Position numbers and translations under genes: made by a program
Notes under the pieces: model-generated
Told to the model about the DNA's origin: nothing
The model's database searches: none
What the model saw: the letters and a program-made list of their open reading frames with translations, nothing else
DNA from: Tachypleus tridentatus
Lineage: Eukaryota; Arthropoda; Merostomata; Xiphosura; Limulidae
Length of the DNA: 64,000 nt
Assembly: GCF_004210375.1 (NCBI RefSeq)
Contig: NC_134834.1
Location: 152,491,009-152,555,008, forward strand
Direction: 5' to 3'
Shown: in pieces, positions 23,824-35,439 of the stretch
How the letters are laid out: the number at the start of each line of letters is the position of its first letter
Numbering within the stretch: position 1 is the first letter of the stretch

Positions 23824-23847
23824 ATATATATATATATATATATATAT
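23824..23847. repeat. (TA)n microsatellite
   Basis: Twelve TA dinucleotides. They account for the Tyr-Ile run in the overlapping minus-strand ORF at 23598-23927, which is not a gene. Confidence 0.95.
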
Positions 23848-24149
23848 CTATAAGTACACACATATGAAGGTATTTTAAGATTTAACAAACCTTTCGAATT
23901 TACTGCTTCATTAGGGTTAATATACACAACTGTATGATATTAGAATATTCATTACCTGTAATGTTCTATCTCTCGAGCCTGTGGTAACGTGCGTCTAACA
24001 ATGTATAAATTACAACTGCTGTTCTCATTTTACGCTAACTTATACAGCGATACTAACATCTGATATATTGTTACGTATTATAATTTGAAATAATGGGAAA
24101 TTTTAATTTAGGATTTAATTAAATATTAATATGTATGAAATTTATGATA

Positions 24150-24404
24150 CTTATTACTCGTAATTTCGGGATGATGGATTCGAATCCCTTTCTCAAAAAA
24201 CATGTTCTCCCTTTCAGCCGTCAGGTCGTTATAAAGTGACGGTTTATCTCACTATTCGTTGATAAAAAAAAAAGTAGCCCAAGAGTTGGCGGTGGGTGGT
24301 GATGACTATCTGCCTTCCTTTTGTCTTACACTGCAAAATTACAGACGGCTAGCGCGGATAGCCCTCTTGTAGCTTTGCACAAAATTAAAAACAAAGAACC
24401 AACC
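24150..24404 (+). mobile_element. tRNA-derived SINE, copy 1 (5' end eroded)
   Basis: The sequence includes a B-box-like GATTCGAATCC, the internal block TTCAGCCGTCAGGTCGTTAT, AGTAGCCCAAGAGTTGGCGG, GACGGCTAGCGCGGATAGCC and an A-rich tail near 24390-24400. This SINE body is abundant in horseshoe-crab sequence as I recall it. The tRNA-like head is only partly left. Confidence 0.85.
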
Positions 24405-24686
24405 TATCCATTTAATGAAACTAGCTGGATGGAAGTCATGTAAATTCATGATTAATAAAAAGTTATCTTAGGACATGAAAGTTATTTATATTTATAAGTT
24501 ACATATATATTCTTTTAAAACCGAGAACTCTCATAGAAAAGGCAAAACACAAAATATGAAACTGTAAATTTACATGTATCTCTTCATGGAAACACATATC
24601 TTCATGTTGAATTTGGTGAAGATCCATCAACAGAGGCGAAGTTGTGGTAAACAAAACAAACACTTGTATATCCACACCCTACGAGG
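24405..24686. other. Spacer between two SINE copies
   Basis: AT-rich sequence with no recognisable feature. Confidence 0.5.
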
Positions 24687-24926
24687 TTTGTTTTTGTATT
24701 TCGCATAAAGCTACTCGAGGGCTATCTGTGCTAGCCGTCTCTAATTTAGTAGTGTAAGACTAGAGGGAAGGCAGCTAGTCATCAGCACCCACCGCCATCT
24801 CTTGGGCTACTCTTTTACCAACGAATAGTGGGATTGACTGAACATTATAACGTCGCGACGGGGATGCGAACCCGCAACCCTCAGATTACGAGTCACACAC
24901 CTTAACACGCTTGGCCATGCGAGGCC
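24687..24926 (-). mobile_element. tRNA-derived SINE, copy 2, full length
   Basis: In reverse orientation this copy keeps the whole tRNA-like head. On the minus strand it reads GCCTCGCATGGCCAAGCGTG (A box TGGCCAAGCG), an anticodon-like loop CTCGTAA, and a B box GGTTCGCATCC, followed by the common body and tail. The anticodon-position triplet CGT would point to a threonine tRNA ancestor. The head is a retrotransposon promoter and not a functional tRNA gene: its stems are mismatched and it runs straight into the SINE body. Confidence 0.85.
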
Positions 24927-25184
24927 TCGGGGAAAAGACTGTACTACGAAAGATAAGCTAATTAAGGTCATAATTGAGGTGTGGAACCGCGATCAAAAAT
25001 TATTTAAGATTGCAGACAACTCGTGGACTCGATGCCAAAGCGGATTAATGATCTGAAAAATAAGGACGGTCATATCATGTAGAAATTTGTGAGTAATTTT
25101 TGGATTCTCAGAAATAAGATGCAAAAAATTGAAAAAATCGCAATTTTCCGTCTTGTTACAATTAATTAGCACAAGGGTGTATCA

Positions 25185-26050
25185 TGTATGTCAGTAATAT
25201 ACCACTGTCGGACCTAAAGGTTTTGCATCACAATTTGCTGACGATGTAGCGGTCTGGAAAAGTGTCCCCCACTCCTCCAATAGCAGCAACGAACCTCCAA
25301 CCAGTCCTGGATAGTTTAGAAGAATACTGCCAGAAATATAGAATAAAAATAAATATTCTGAAAAACCAAGTAATACCATTCACCAGATTAAATAAACTGA
25401 AAAAAGATCCACCAAAGTTATACATGAATGGATCAATTTTACAGACTGTTACTATGGTTCAATTTTTAGGATTAACTTACGATATCATATTAACGTGGAT
25501 ACAACATACTAACAATATCCTGACTAGAATCTGGAAAAAAAAGCAAGTTGTGCAAGAAGTCTGTCAGGTAAAATCAAGGTACATCACCTGATAATGTAAT
25601 AAAATTTACAAAACATACATTAGACATATAATAGAATACGCATGTCCAGCCTGGATAGACATAATACAAAATTCAATCTTAACTTCAGCTTATAAAGTAC
25701 CCGCAATACTTCATTCACATTTATGCACAAGTATGCAAACACAGAGACAATATCTATAAGACTCTTGCATAATGCACTAAATTATTTTTTTTAAAATTTG
25801 GCATAAAATGATTTATTATGTGATCTCGACAGATACCACGTACGTGATGAACAACATAGTCCTAAGTACCTCTCCTATGAATATATATTTAAGAAATATA
25901 AATCAAGCTGGCCACCATGCACTAGACGCCTAGAACTGGTATAATAAGAGGTCTGTTGCACCTGATCCTCCTAAGTATCTAAAATCCAACATACCCACAA
26001 AGAAGAAGCGAATTAGGGACGGCTATTATAGAAATCTGTAGTTGTCTTGC
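25185..26050 (+). pseudogene. Jockey-type LINE fragment: RT palm to C-terminus
   Basis: On the plus strand, YVSNIPLSDLKGFASQFADD (25184 onward) holds the FADD catalytic box of a Jockey-superfamily reverse transcriptase, in context SQFADDVAVWK. A frameshift follows, then LQPVLDSLEEYCQKYRIKIN, QFLGLTYD and, past more breaks, YIRHIIEYACPAWIDI near 25618-25665. The remaining ~400 bp carry decayed C-terminal codons. The element is 5'-truncated, the usual outcome of incomplete reverse transcription. The best open piece is 25262-25591. Confidence 0.75.
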
Positions 26051-26639
26051 GCAAGATTCTGATATTGTAGGTATAGGTGTTTGTGGATAATAGTATTTCG
26101 CTTTTTCATTTCTGAAGATTGAGACAGTGAAACTTTACACTGAAATAAAATCAGATTAATCTTCGTGAAATAAAGTGAAATTCTGAGAGCTTTTGGAAAT
26201 TCTCAGTGTGTTGAAATTAGAAGTGATGGTTATATCCATTCTAGGTATGTATATATGTGTATATATGTTTTAATTAATACTCGTATGGTAGACAGAACAT
26301 GGTTGCATTTTAAAGATTTCAAAAACAAAATTGTACAAATGTGTTTCTGAGCTGTATGTTCTGAGCTCTGAACACTAAAATTAGGGTTTTATCTATACGA
26401 TATGGAAAGCACAGGTAGTTCGTTATATAGATTTTCGCTTAATGAATAAAGCAATTTATCTTTGTTTTTATGACCGTATAATTTATTTATTTTATGCTCG
26501 TGAAAAAGTACTTCAAGAAAAACGTTTTGTTTGCCAGATGTACTGTGTTTAAAAACAAATCGTTCAATGCACAGTGTTACTTGAAGTACGAGGCTCCAAA
26601 GGTTTTGTGTGTGTTCTTCAAACCATAGCGTTATATCAG
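26051..26639. other. AT-rich non-coding DNA
   Basis: Nothing recognisable is seen apart from short TATATG-rich stretches near 26250-26270. Confidence 0.5.
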
Positions 26640-26885
26640 TATTCCTTCCTGATGGTTAGGACGATCGCTTCATAACCTACAAGTCGAGGAATCGAAACCT
26701 GGTGTCGAAAATGCTCGCTCTTTCATTCGTGGGAACGTTTTAAGGTTGTCGGTAAGTCATACTATTTGTTGGTAAACAGCACCCAAGAGTTCATTTGCCT
26801 TTGATTGGCAGTTCAAAATTAGGAGTAGCGGCAGATAGACCCTACTAGTTTTGCCACAAAGAGATAATACGAGGGGCTTAAGTCC
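26640..26885 (+). mobile_element. Diverged SINE copy 3
   Basis: A tRNA-like head (B-box-like GAATCGAAACC near 26690) is followed by CACCCAAGAGTTCAT, which corresponds to the GCCCAAGAGTTGG of the other SINEs. The closing block ACGAGGGGCTTAAG corresponds to their terminal CTACGAGGG-like region. It is older or from another subfamily. Confidence 0.55.
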
Positions 26886-27083
26886 GCCTGAAATGCCGAT
26901 GAAAAAAAACCAAATTCGTGTGTGAATTTCTAGATCCTGGGAATATATATTGTCAACGAAAGAGCTTTATCCCACATTATCAATTTGTATTTCCGTATCA
27001 TCAAACCTTGGGTTACTAAAGTAATGAACGTTATTCCGAAAGCTAGAGACTAAATAATCGTTTTACCATCCTTTTATAATAAA

Positions 27084-28400
27084 GCATTTTATTAAAAAAA
27101 AAAAAATACACGGACTGACGTCATAAAACAAAAAGTACTTTATTTAGAAGTTACAGTTCTGGGACCCCTTCAAAGTACTCTCCTCCCCAACGCACACACT
27201 TATCCCAACGGTGTTTCCACTTGTTGAAACAGTTCTGGTACGCTTCTTTTGTAATGTCCTCCAACTCCTTCGTCGCATTTGCCTTAATCTCGGGAATCGT
27301 CTCAAATCTTCTTCTTTTCAAGGGTCTTTTGAGTTCGGGAACAAGAAAAAATCGCAAGGAGCAAGGTCAGGTGAGTAGGGGGGTGGGGAAGAACAGTGAT
27401 CGAGTGTTTGGCCAAAAACTCACGAGTTCTGAGGGCTGAAGCGTTGTCGTGATGGAAAACCAGTCGCCACTCCTCCACATTTCTGGCCTTTTGCGACGGA
27501 TGGCGTCCCTCAGACGTTTCAGAACTTCAATGTAGTAAGTCTGGTTCACTGTGGAGCCTTCGGGGAGGTACTCGTGGTGAACAACACCCTTAGCATCGAA
27601 GAAAACTGTCAGCATCACCTTGACCTTGGATTGAACTTGGCGAGCTTTTTTGAGTCTGGGGGATGTTTCACCCATCCATTGGGACGATTGGACCTTCGTT
27701 TCAATGTCATAACCATAAACCCATGATTCACCACCTGTTATGATCCTTGACAAAAAGTTTTCATCTTTTTCTGAACGATCAAGCAGTTCCTGACAAACTT
27801 GGACGCGATGGGCTTTTTGTTCGTCCGTCATCAGGCGTGGCACAAATTTCGTAGCAACGCGGTGCATCTTCAATTTTTCGGTCAAAATCTCGTAACAAGA
27901 TCCAACTGATATCCCACACTCGTCAGCAAGCTCCCTGACAGTCAGACGTCGATTTGCCCGCACCAGGGTGTTGATTTTGTCGATTTGCGGGTCGTCAGTT
28001 GACGTGGAAGGACGTCCAGGATGCTCATCATCTTCAATGGACTGTCGACCATCCTTAAAACGTTCATGCCACTTGAAACATGCCGTACGATTCATAGCAA
28101 CATCACCGTAAGCCGTGTTAAGCATAGCAAAAGTTACAGTCGCAGATTTTCCAAGTTTAACACAAAATTTCACAGCAAGTCATTGCTCCTTCAGGTCATT
28201 CATTCTGAAATCCGCCAAACGAAAAAATCGCACTTCACTTAAAACCGCGTAGCTAATTCACAAATGAAGATATCTGCAATCGGGAAATGGCGTCGTAATC
28301 AGCTGATTGTGCGAACCTAGCGACACCAAGCGGATTCCCCTGGAACCAACTGGAGCCGCGCAATTCAAACAGTCCGCGTATTTTTTGAACAGACCTCGTA
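27084..28400 (-). mobile_element. Mariner-family transposon, inactive
   Basis: A mariner with its transposase on the minus strand. The right end (28400, outer end of the element) reads on the minus strand TACGAGGTCTGTTCAAAAAA then TACGCGGACTG. The left end keeps the inner part of the inverted repeat (AAAAATACACGGACTGACG near 27100-27118), but its outermost bases are replaced by an A-run. The element is about 1.3 kb, the normal mariner length. It is more GC-rich than its surroundings and therefore relatively young. Confidence 0.9.
27151..28203 (-). pseudogene. Mariner transposase pseudogene (D,D34D type)
   Basis: It starts at ATG 28203 (MNDLKEQ) and meets a TGA at codon 8. The frame resumes through the N-terminal helix-turn-helix region (RLTVRELADECGISVGSCYE) and the HPGRPST linker. 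At the first catalytic position the sequence is ITGGESWVYG, glycine in place of the usual aspartate. The second catalytic block (VFFDAKGVVHHEYLPEGS) is intact. A one-base loss near 27459 shifts the frame just before the third catalytic aspartate, and two more shifts follow (about 27375 and 27350). The C-terminal 60 residues survive in a separate frame (27151-27357). One stop, three shifts and a lost catalytic residue make it inactive. Human SETMAR contains a domain of this superfamily. Confidence 0.92.
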
Positions 28401-29015
28401 CTCATCGCTACTAACCTAAAATGCAACGGGTATTTCGATAACAACTGACGCTAGAATAATTTCTGCAGTAGACCTGGAAACCACTAAACAAAATCGAAAC
28501 CCCTCATATATGATAGGAGTGTACTGTTGCACCCTGAGAACCCCCTAGTATTTGCGGTGTCATGTAGAAGTAGTGACTCAGTAAATAGATTAGGCATCAA
28601 TGTCATTTTTTTTTTCAATAAAATTCACGTTTTGCTGAATAAGAGAAATTAACAACTAAATACATACACAGTTAAGCTGCTGATTAATAATAGATAATTA
28701 ACTGCGACATTATTTCCCATGTTATTCAAACATCGAAAGTATTTTATGGTTGGGCTATACATAAAGAGTAAACAAAATAAAGCTTTCTGGCAGAAGACCA
28801 ACCAACAATGCTTATCACATGATGACGTGGAGATCCACGAAGACGATATTTATATTATTGAAGCACAATACTGTATCCATGACAATATTTTTTGATCGAG
28901 GATTAAATTTAAAATCACGAACAAAAATGATACTGATTAATAGTTCACATAAGCGCGTGAAATATTCTGTCGTTTTAAATATCTCAAAATTAGTTAAACG
29001 GACAAATAATTAGCT
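28401..29015. other. Non-coding DNA upstream of a kinase exon
   Basis: Mixed AT-rich sequence. The last few hundred bases may contain the promoter and 5' UTR of the TSSK-like gene at 29016. No TATA box is convincingly placed. Confidence 0.4.
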
Positions 29016-29164
29016 ATGGACCAATGGCCGGTTAAATTACTTAACGATCAACCTAGTACGTCAACAAACTTTGCTCGGATAATAATGCCTGAGGCACAAA
29101 TTTTGTTACAACATGGTTATAAATTAGGAAGACTTATTGGAGAGGGATCGTACAGTAAAGTGAG
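29016..29164 (+). CDS. First coding exon of a TSSK-like Ser/Thr kinase
   Basis: An ATG at 29016 opens 49 codons starting MDQWPVKLLNDQ and ending HGYKLGRLIGEGSYSKVR, with the final Arg codon split at donor AG|GTAAAC (phase 2). The last part is the first strand and glycine-rich ATP loop of a protein kinase (GxGxxSxV: IGEGSYSKV). The GY(x)LGxxIGEGSY(S/A)KV pattern is typical of the testis-specific serine kinase (TSSK) branch of CAMK-like kinases. Retained intron sequence would give a stop immediately (AGG TAA). No further kinase exon (VAIK, HRDLKCEN, DFG) is seen downstream in the window. The intron is then very long, or the gene was severed by the insertions that begin at 29641. Confidence 0.6.
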
Positions 29165-29640
29165 GTAAACTTAAAAAAGGAAAATACATCGAGTTTGTGG
29201 AGTTAAGACAGAGAGGCGAAATTATAATGATTTGCGTAACATATAAACTCCAATTCTAAAATTTTAGATTTGTATGAATAATACTATAATTATTTCAGGT
29301 AAAAATAATTTCGTGTTAAAAATAAACATCGATATAGAAAATCACGAAGCACCAACAGGCGTATTATTCATTAAACCATAGAAGATGTGAATATTTGCAA
29401 TTTTTTTTAACCAAATAGTGATTTCAATTAATGATATTTTTATCTTTTGAATTTATAAAAATGTTAGAACGATTCATTTACAATTACTCTCAAATGTTTC
29501 TTGGAAGAGTTTTAGCGAATTTATAGCACAACAATAATTACCAAAGAGAATTGAGATTTTTAGTAAGATGTACATGATCGTAAATTTAAAAACCACAACA
29601 TATTCTTATAACAGAATTGCTTTATTTATTTTTTAAACCA
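29165..29640. other. Presumed start of the kinase intron
   Basis: AT-rich sequence; no exon or repeat is recognised. Confidence 0.4.
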
Positions 29641-29753
29641 TCGCCAGGCATGTCCAGGTGGTCGTGGGTCTGAATCCCCGTCACACCAAACATGTTCTCC
29701 TTTTCAGCCGTGGGGGCCTTATAATGTGACTTCATCCCATTATTCTTTGTTCG
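29641..29753 (+). mobile_element. SINE copy 4, 3'-truncated at a LINE junction
   Basis: It contains a B-box region GTCTGAATCCCC, CATGTTCTCCTTTTCAGCCG and CCCATTATTCTTTGTTCG. It then switches abruptly at about 29753 to LINE sequence. The rest of the SINE does not reappear on the other side of the LINE at 33450. Confidence 0.75.
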
Positions 29754-29769
29754 CCACTAATTCTAAGAA

Positions 29770-30497
29770 CACCACCACTGTCACACAAACACAAGATTCT
29801 CCTAACTACAGAATTCCAACTCTGTTCATCGAAGGAGTAAATAACACAACACGCATTCCACAGATTGTCAAACAACTGAGGGCCTAGGTTTAAAGACATC
29901 AAACGTCTTCCTAATGGAAGAATCATGCTTAAACGTTCCGAACCGCAATAGTTTGCAAATATTTTGGCCAACTGGCCCAAGGATGCCTTTGGGGTTCAAG
30001 CCACTATCACTACACCAAAAACCAACACACCAAAACTAACAGTCATAATCAGAGGTGTCGATTTCGACATCGAAGATCATGAAATCACTGACGAACTAAT
30101 AACTCAAGGCTTTGACATTGCATCATCAAACAGAATTATCTCATTCAGAACGAAACAAAAAACGCCACTGATCAAGGTAACCGTCAACAAAAAAGACGAT
30201 CAGGACAAATTATTAAAAAAACTGTTGCTTTTTATTTTTCAAAAGACACACGACCGAACCGGAAAAACACACCAAAAACCCATTATCCAATGGTACAAAT
30301 GTCAACGGTTCGGACACACAAAAACTAATTATATGGCCAAGGACAGATGTGTTAGATGTGGCGGATCTCACGAGGTCGCTCAGTGTCATAACGAACGTAA
30401 CCAAGTGAGATGCGCTAACTGTCAGGGCCCCACGCAGCCAGTTACAAAGGCTGCCCCAAATACGCAACAGATTCCTTTTCAAAACCACGAACAATAA
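29770..30497 (+). pseudogene. LINE ORF1 (Gag-like) remnant with CCHC knuckles
   Basis: The best frame (29964-30494) runs ANWPKDAFGVQATITTPKTN, LTVIIRGVDFDIEDHEITDE, ITQGFDIASSNRIISFRTKQ and then KTPLIKVTV, the RRM-like fold of Jockey-type Gag proteins. It is followed by knuckles whose visible cysteines and histidines are C-x2-F-GHT (first knuckle: final Cys replaced by Tyr), CVRCGGSHEVAQC and CANCQG. Upstream codons before 29964 are in other frames. The protein would bind RNA in the retrotransposition complex; this copy is broken. Confidence 0.8.
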
Positions 30498-30654
30498 TCA
30501 AACCCACGGCACCCACATCACCAAACAACCTTTACTACCAACTCCAACTGACTCGCAAATCAAACACACTCAACCTCAACCAACACGTACTTACGCGGAC
30601 GTAACACGCCCGAAAACAACACAAGCATTCAACCCCACAGATTTCACCACAAAC

Positions 30655-33440
30655 TTGCTAGCAATGCTGATAGAATTGAGTGATCTCCCCTCATTCGAAT
30701 CGAGGCACGAGTCACTCAAGGCTGTTTGCAGCCTTGCAAGTTATTATTTTAACCTTCCTCACCTCAAACCACATCATCTTTCACTCAAAATTCATGCAAG
30801 GGAAATAAAACAACACATTAAAATCTTACACATCAACTGCCAAGGAAATCTCAAAGACAAAAAAATAGAAATATACAACATAAACAAACATATAAACGCC
30901 AACATAATCATCGTTTCAGAAACACTTTAAATAGAGAAACAAAACACCACAATCCCCGGATTCATTACACACAGCATACCTCACTCAGAAAACAACAGGT
31001 ATAATAGCTTACTTTAGTACGAAAATATCGCATTTAATCTCGATAGAAGATTCCTTTAAATCTAACATCAATGAAACCATTTTTTGTAATATACACGGCT
31101 AACTATTCCGATTCTAGCCATATATTGCTCATCAACCAAAGATATCGACATTAACTTCCTTCAAAAATGTGTTAATCGTAAACCCAAACCAATTATTATT
31201 GGAGATGTTAATTCACCACACACAGAATTAAGGGGTAACAGAGACACACGCAGAGGATCGTGCATAAAATTTTTATCTCTAGCAATAAAATGCACCTAAT
31301 TAATGACCATACACCTACACACTTCTCAGCCGCTAACGGCTCATACGATGTACTCGATTTCATCATCGCACCCAAGTCCATGGTCAACAGAATATCTAAC
31401 TTTAAAGTGCATGATGAAATCACCAGTGACCACTTCCCCATGTCATGTATGATTCACCCGCGCCACCCTGCTGTGGCGTACGTGACTCCTTCCGCATACA
31501 CCTACACTGAAACCGACTGGCTCACTTTTAATGCCTCTCTAGACTCGTACCTACCCCATCAAATCGAACATGTAAATAACAAAACAGAACTAGACAACTA
31601 TGTTGATCAAATTACAGAAGCCATAAAGAAAGCCATAAAAAACACAATTCCTAAATCAAAGAGAAAACAATCACTTATTCAATGGACTCTTAACACCAGA
31701 AATTCACGCACTAATAATCAAACGCAGACAATTAAGACGAACACACTACGTCACACGCGATCCACACACTAAAACAGAAATCAATAGAACAAATACAAAA
31801 ATAAAACAAGAAATTAAAAAAGTCAGAGAAAACAATTGGCATAACTTCTGTAAAAACTTAGAAAAAACCAAGAACAATCCAAAAGAATTCTGGAAAAAAT
31901 TCAAGAGTATTGCTTCAGACAAAAACACAAATCACATGCTACAACATATCACACACAACAATAAAATCGCAAGGACGGACGAAGAGAAAGCTGACTTGTT
32001 AGCTGACTATTACAAATCCTTTTTCAGCGATTTAAACTCGACACACAACACCAACACCATGTCAACAACTTCATAAATACAAACCAAGCTACATTCTCAC
32101 CAGGATTCCCCAGCGAGACACTAAAAGCATACTCAAGTTCAATCAATAGAAAAATAACCATAACCGAACTAAAAATTAATATCAAAAACTTTAAGAACAC
32201 TTCCTCGGACATGACCAAATACCAAATATTATTCTGAAAAAAAGTTCCACTCTCCTACTACACCTCACAAACATCATGAACATTTCACTAGCGACCGGGT
32301 ATTACCCTGACACGTGGAAAAAAGCCATCATAACAACGATCCCCAAGAAACAAACTAATAGAACAAATCCAGATAATTTCTGCCCCATCAGTCTGTTAAG
32401 CTGCCTTGGCAAACTGATGGGGAGAATTATCTCCAACAGTCTTCTCCATTTTTGCGAATCAAACATCCTTCCAGAATCTCAAAATGCCTCCAGAAAAAAT
32501 AGACAAACAACAGATCACCTCACACGACTCACCGAATCAATCTACAAAGCTTACAACAACAATCAAGTAACCATCGGGTATTCCTAGATGTAAAAGCATT
32601 CGACAGCGTTTGGCACAACGCCATCATATACAAACTAAATCACCTACAAATAAATCCCATGATAGTCAAATGGATTTCAAATTTCTTAACCAATAGAACA
32701 GCACAAGTAAAAGTCAATAAAACCATATCCAAATTATTTAATATAACGGCATGAGTGCCCCAAGGATCAGTCCTCTCTCCACTTCTATACATAATTTTCG
32801 TCAGTGACATACCTTTTCCAAATCTAACATACACACACATTGCAATGCATGAGACGACATCGCAATCTGGAGCACCTCCAGAAACCCAGTAATGGCCATG
32901 TCTCGCATACAAGAATCACTAAACAACGTATCAACATGGAGCAACAAGTGGAGGGTCGTGTTAAATCCAACAAAAACACAAGCAATCACCTTCTATAGAA
33001 AACTAAAGAAGCAAAGAAAAAATCTAGAAAAAATAAAACTATCACTTGGAAACACAACCATTAACATGAGCAAAAACATCACATTCCTTGGCGTCACTTA
33101 CTTTTGACACAAAACTAACATGGAAAAAACACAAACAATATACACTCATCAATCAGAAAAAGGATTTCATATCTGAAGACTATAACTGGTAAACAATCGA
33201 AATGCGCACCAAACACCATTATACAAATATACAAGGCTTACATCCGTCCACTAATAGAGTACGGATGTCAAGTAACATACAATATGTCAAACAACACACT
33301 CCAGAAAATCCAAGTGCAACAAAACAGAATATTAAAATCCGCATTCAGCCTACCATCATTTACGCCAACAAATTATTTACACCAAATTAGTAATTTACCA
33401 ACTATAAGAGATAGAATAACAGAACTTTCTCTCAAATATT
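30655..33440 (+). pseudogene. LINE ORF2 remnant: endonuclease and reverse transcriptase
   Basis: The endonuclease begins IKILHINCQGNLKDKKIEIY (30816) with IIVSETL. Its second half gives IIIGDVNSPHTELRGN near 31194 and VLDFIIAPKS with ITSDHFPMSCMI (31352-31452). The reverse transcriptase shows TWKKAIITTIPKKQTNRTNP, ISLLSCLGKLMGRII (32312-32430), a DVKAFDSVWH block at 32587, and VPQGSVLSPLLYIIF at 32755. The palm aspartates survive (DDIAIW, 32850-32870), but in a frame different from the block before them. C-terminal sequence QVQQNRILKSAFSLPSFTPT is near 33310-33370. At least a dozen stops or shifts separate these parts. Confidence 0.85.
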
Positions 33441-33449
33441 ATCTAAAAG

Positions 33450-34700
33450 CAAGTTGTTCCTCACCTGGTACTTGGTCTGTTTCAGTCTTCAGTTTTTGAC
33501 TCAATGAAGCTCAGCCTTCTGATATTTTTTTTTTTATTTAAGGAATGGAGTGTGTAGTTCCCCTGACTCACTATTTCCTTTACAATAGGTTTTATCTGTT
33601 AAATTTCTCTCTTAAATACCTTGTCCCTTTAGGCTCAGCTTATGCCAGTCTTCACTGTATTTTGAGCAACCAGTAGAATCTCTTTCAATCCTCTGTTCCT
33701 TTCTTGTGATGCTGCCATCTTCTCAAGGATCTATCTTGTTGACTGGATTGTGTCAATGCTATGTTTGGCATTCCACTACTTCAACCAGGTCTGGATCTCT
33801 ATCTCTGGTCCTTTTTATCTTTGTCTGCAGTTTGAGTTTTCAGGCATCATTAAGTGTACACAACTTCATTTTGAGGTTCATCCAGTTTATTTTTGCCATG
33901 AAATGTCTCATTTTCTAGGTATGTCATCTTCTGTGCCTACTGGATGGTTTAATCAACTCTTTGCATTGTATATTTTTCTCTGGATAGAGATGCCAACATT
34001 CTCATGTTTCATCACATCAGATGCACCAATTGTCTCATTCTCTGGCTTCATTATTTTGATGACCTTTGGGTGAGATCCTTCAGACTGGAACGTAGGTTAC
34101 ATCTAAAATCTTCATCTCCAGTTACCTCTATCTCTAGTTACAATTTGCCAGTTTACTTTGTCTTTTAATGGTAACTGCTTCTTTTACTTCCTTACCCATT
34201 CATAATGTAATGAAGTTTGCTTTTCTGGACCAACTCATTGGTAGGTGGGGTGTACTTAATCTCCTATATCTCTTTCAAGACAAGGGTAACATGAAGTAGT
34301 GTGTGTGTGTGTGTGTGTTTCATTCTCCATTCCAGACTGTATCTTTTATGGACTAGCATGTAAATAGCCAGTACCAGGGGTTTGTGCCTACTTCCTTTGC
34401 TTGTGCATGCTGGCTTTTAAAATTATGTTTTGCAGTTGCACGTTCCCACTTTCCCAGTGGGATTCCTTTCACTTTTATCAGTGGATTATGGAGAGATCCT
34501 TATTGCTACCATTTCTAAGGTGTAAGGGATGTTGACTTGAAAGAGTTCCTCACTGGTTGTGCAAGGCTCAATATATATATAACACAATGAAGTGAGAAGC
34601 TGTGCAGGAGTGTTCATGTCATTGTAGTGTAGGTCACTGCCTCTTACCTCTGACTTAAAGGGATAGGTGCATTGCACTTACTATGTAACCACCAAGTTAA
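33450..34700 (+). repeat. Old repeat-derived DNA of unresolved class
   Basis: This C/T-rich, relatively open stretch resembles in base use the DIRS-like remnant at 47390-50550. Open frames at 33706-33918 and 33750-34073 have no family resemblance. I suspect a decayed retroelement but cannot assign it. Confidence 0.35.
34299..34318. repeat. (GT)10 microsatellite
   Basis: Ten uninterrupted GT dinucleotides. Confidence 0.95.
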
Positions 34701-34816
34701 TCATGAGATTAATCATACTATAACTTTTGATGATGGAAGAGTATTTTAATTAAATTTTACAGTGTATGGGTAAATGTGACAAGGTATCTATAACAGAAAA
34801 TATTAGTTTTATTTAA

Positions 34817-35428
34817 GCACAGGTACACCACCAGTTTTCCAGCACCTTCGGTTCCAAAACCTTGTAGGATTATCCATTTTGCTGGATCATCAGAGGTCAT
34901 GTAATAATAATTCAACAAATATACCTCTGACCCATCATGTCTAAAGCACCATGAACTGCAAGAAACTTAAATAAAACAAATATTAAATGTGAATTAAATT
35001 ATTAATGAAATACATTAGTACAGACATAACTGATACAGGTTTATTAGCACAGTATAAATGGAAAAGCTTTATTAGTTACTGTGCTTAAAAAAAGGTAGCA
35101 GTAGTACTGCTTCTAAAGTGGCAAATTTTTATAACTTTACTGGAATTGTGGAGCTAATAACAAAAACCTGTTTCATTATGGATTTGTGATGTTGCAGGGG
35201 AACACCTGGAGTACTTGAAGTTGAAGCCACAGAATTATCAGATATAGGCATACTGCTCTGACACACATTCTTCTTGGCTATATTTTTAAACATTTCATCC
35301 AAGTAAAGTTGTTTTATGTGCTTTGATCTTTCCCTGTGTAATTTTTCATACAGCAAATGAAGAGCCATTAGCTTTTGTTCTGCCACAAAGGTACATTGTT
35401 CCAGCTTACTGATTAATTCATCCATCAA
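34817..35428 (-). mobile_element. Fragment of a pogo/Tigger-like DNA transposon
   Basis: The outer end (34821 onward, CAGGTACACCACCAGTTTTC, then GCACCTTCGGTTCCAAAACC and GGATTATCC...GCTGGATCAT) looks like the terminal inverted repeat and subterminal region of a pogo-type element. On the minus strand a 99-codon ORF (35428-35129) starts MMDELISKLEQCTFVAEQKL and continues MALHLLYEKLHRERSKHIKQ, then a Ser/Thr/Pro-rich tail. This looks like the C-terminal linker region of a transposase. I do not find the opposite inverted repeat, so the element is truncated. Family assignment is by recall. Confidence 0.45.
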
Positions 35429-35439
35429 CTCAATAGTAA

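Larger units (their letters stand above)
29754..33450 (+). mobile_element. Jockey-superfamily LINE, nearly full length, decayed
   Basis: The order on the plus strand is ORF1 with zinc knuckles (to 30494), endonuclease (30800-31460), reverse transcriptase (32150-32890) and C-terminal domain (to about 33450), the layout of Jockey/CR1-type non-LTR retrotransposons. Each domain is broken by stops and frameshifts. Base use (A and C rich on the plus strand, for example ACACACAA) differs sharply from the host DNA around it. A poly(A) or repeat tail is not obvious. Confidence 0.88.

Noticed and set aside
23598..23927. Minus-strand 109-codon ORF with a Tyr-Ile run
   Set aside because: It is driven by the (TA)n microsatellite; no family resemblance is seen.
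24850..24926. A functional tRNA gene on the minus strand
   Set aside because: A and B boxes are present, but the sequence continues directly into the SINE body and the stems are mismatched. It is a SINE head.
27221..28242. Plus-strand ORFs across the mariner
   Set aside because: They are antisense shadows of the minus-strand transposase.
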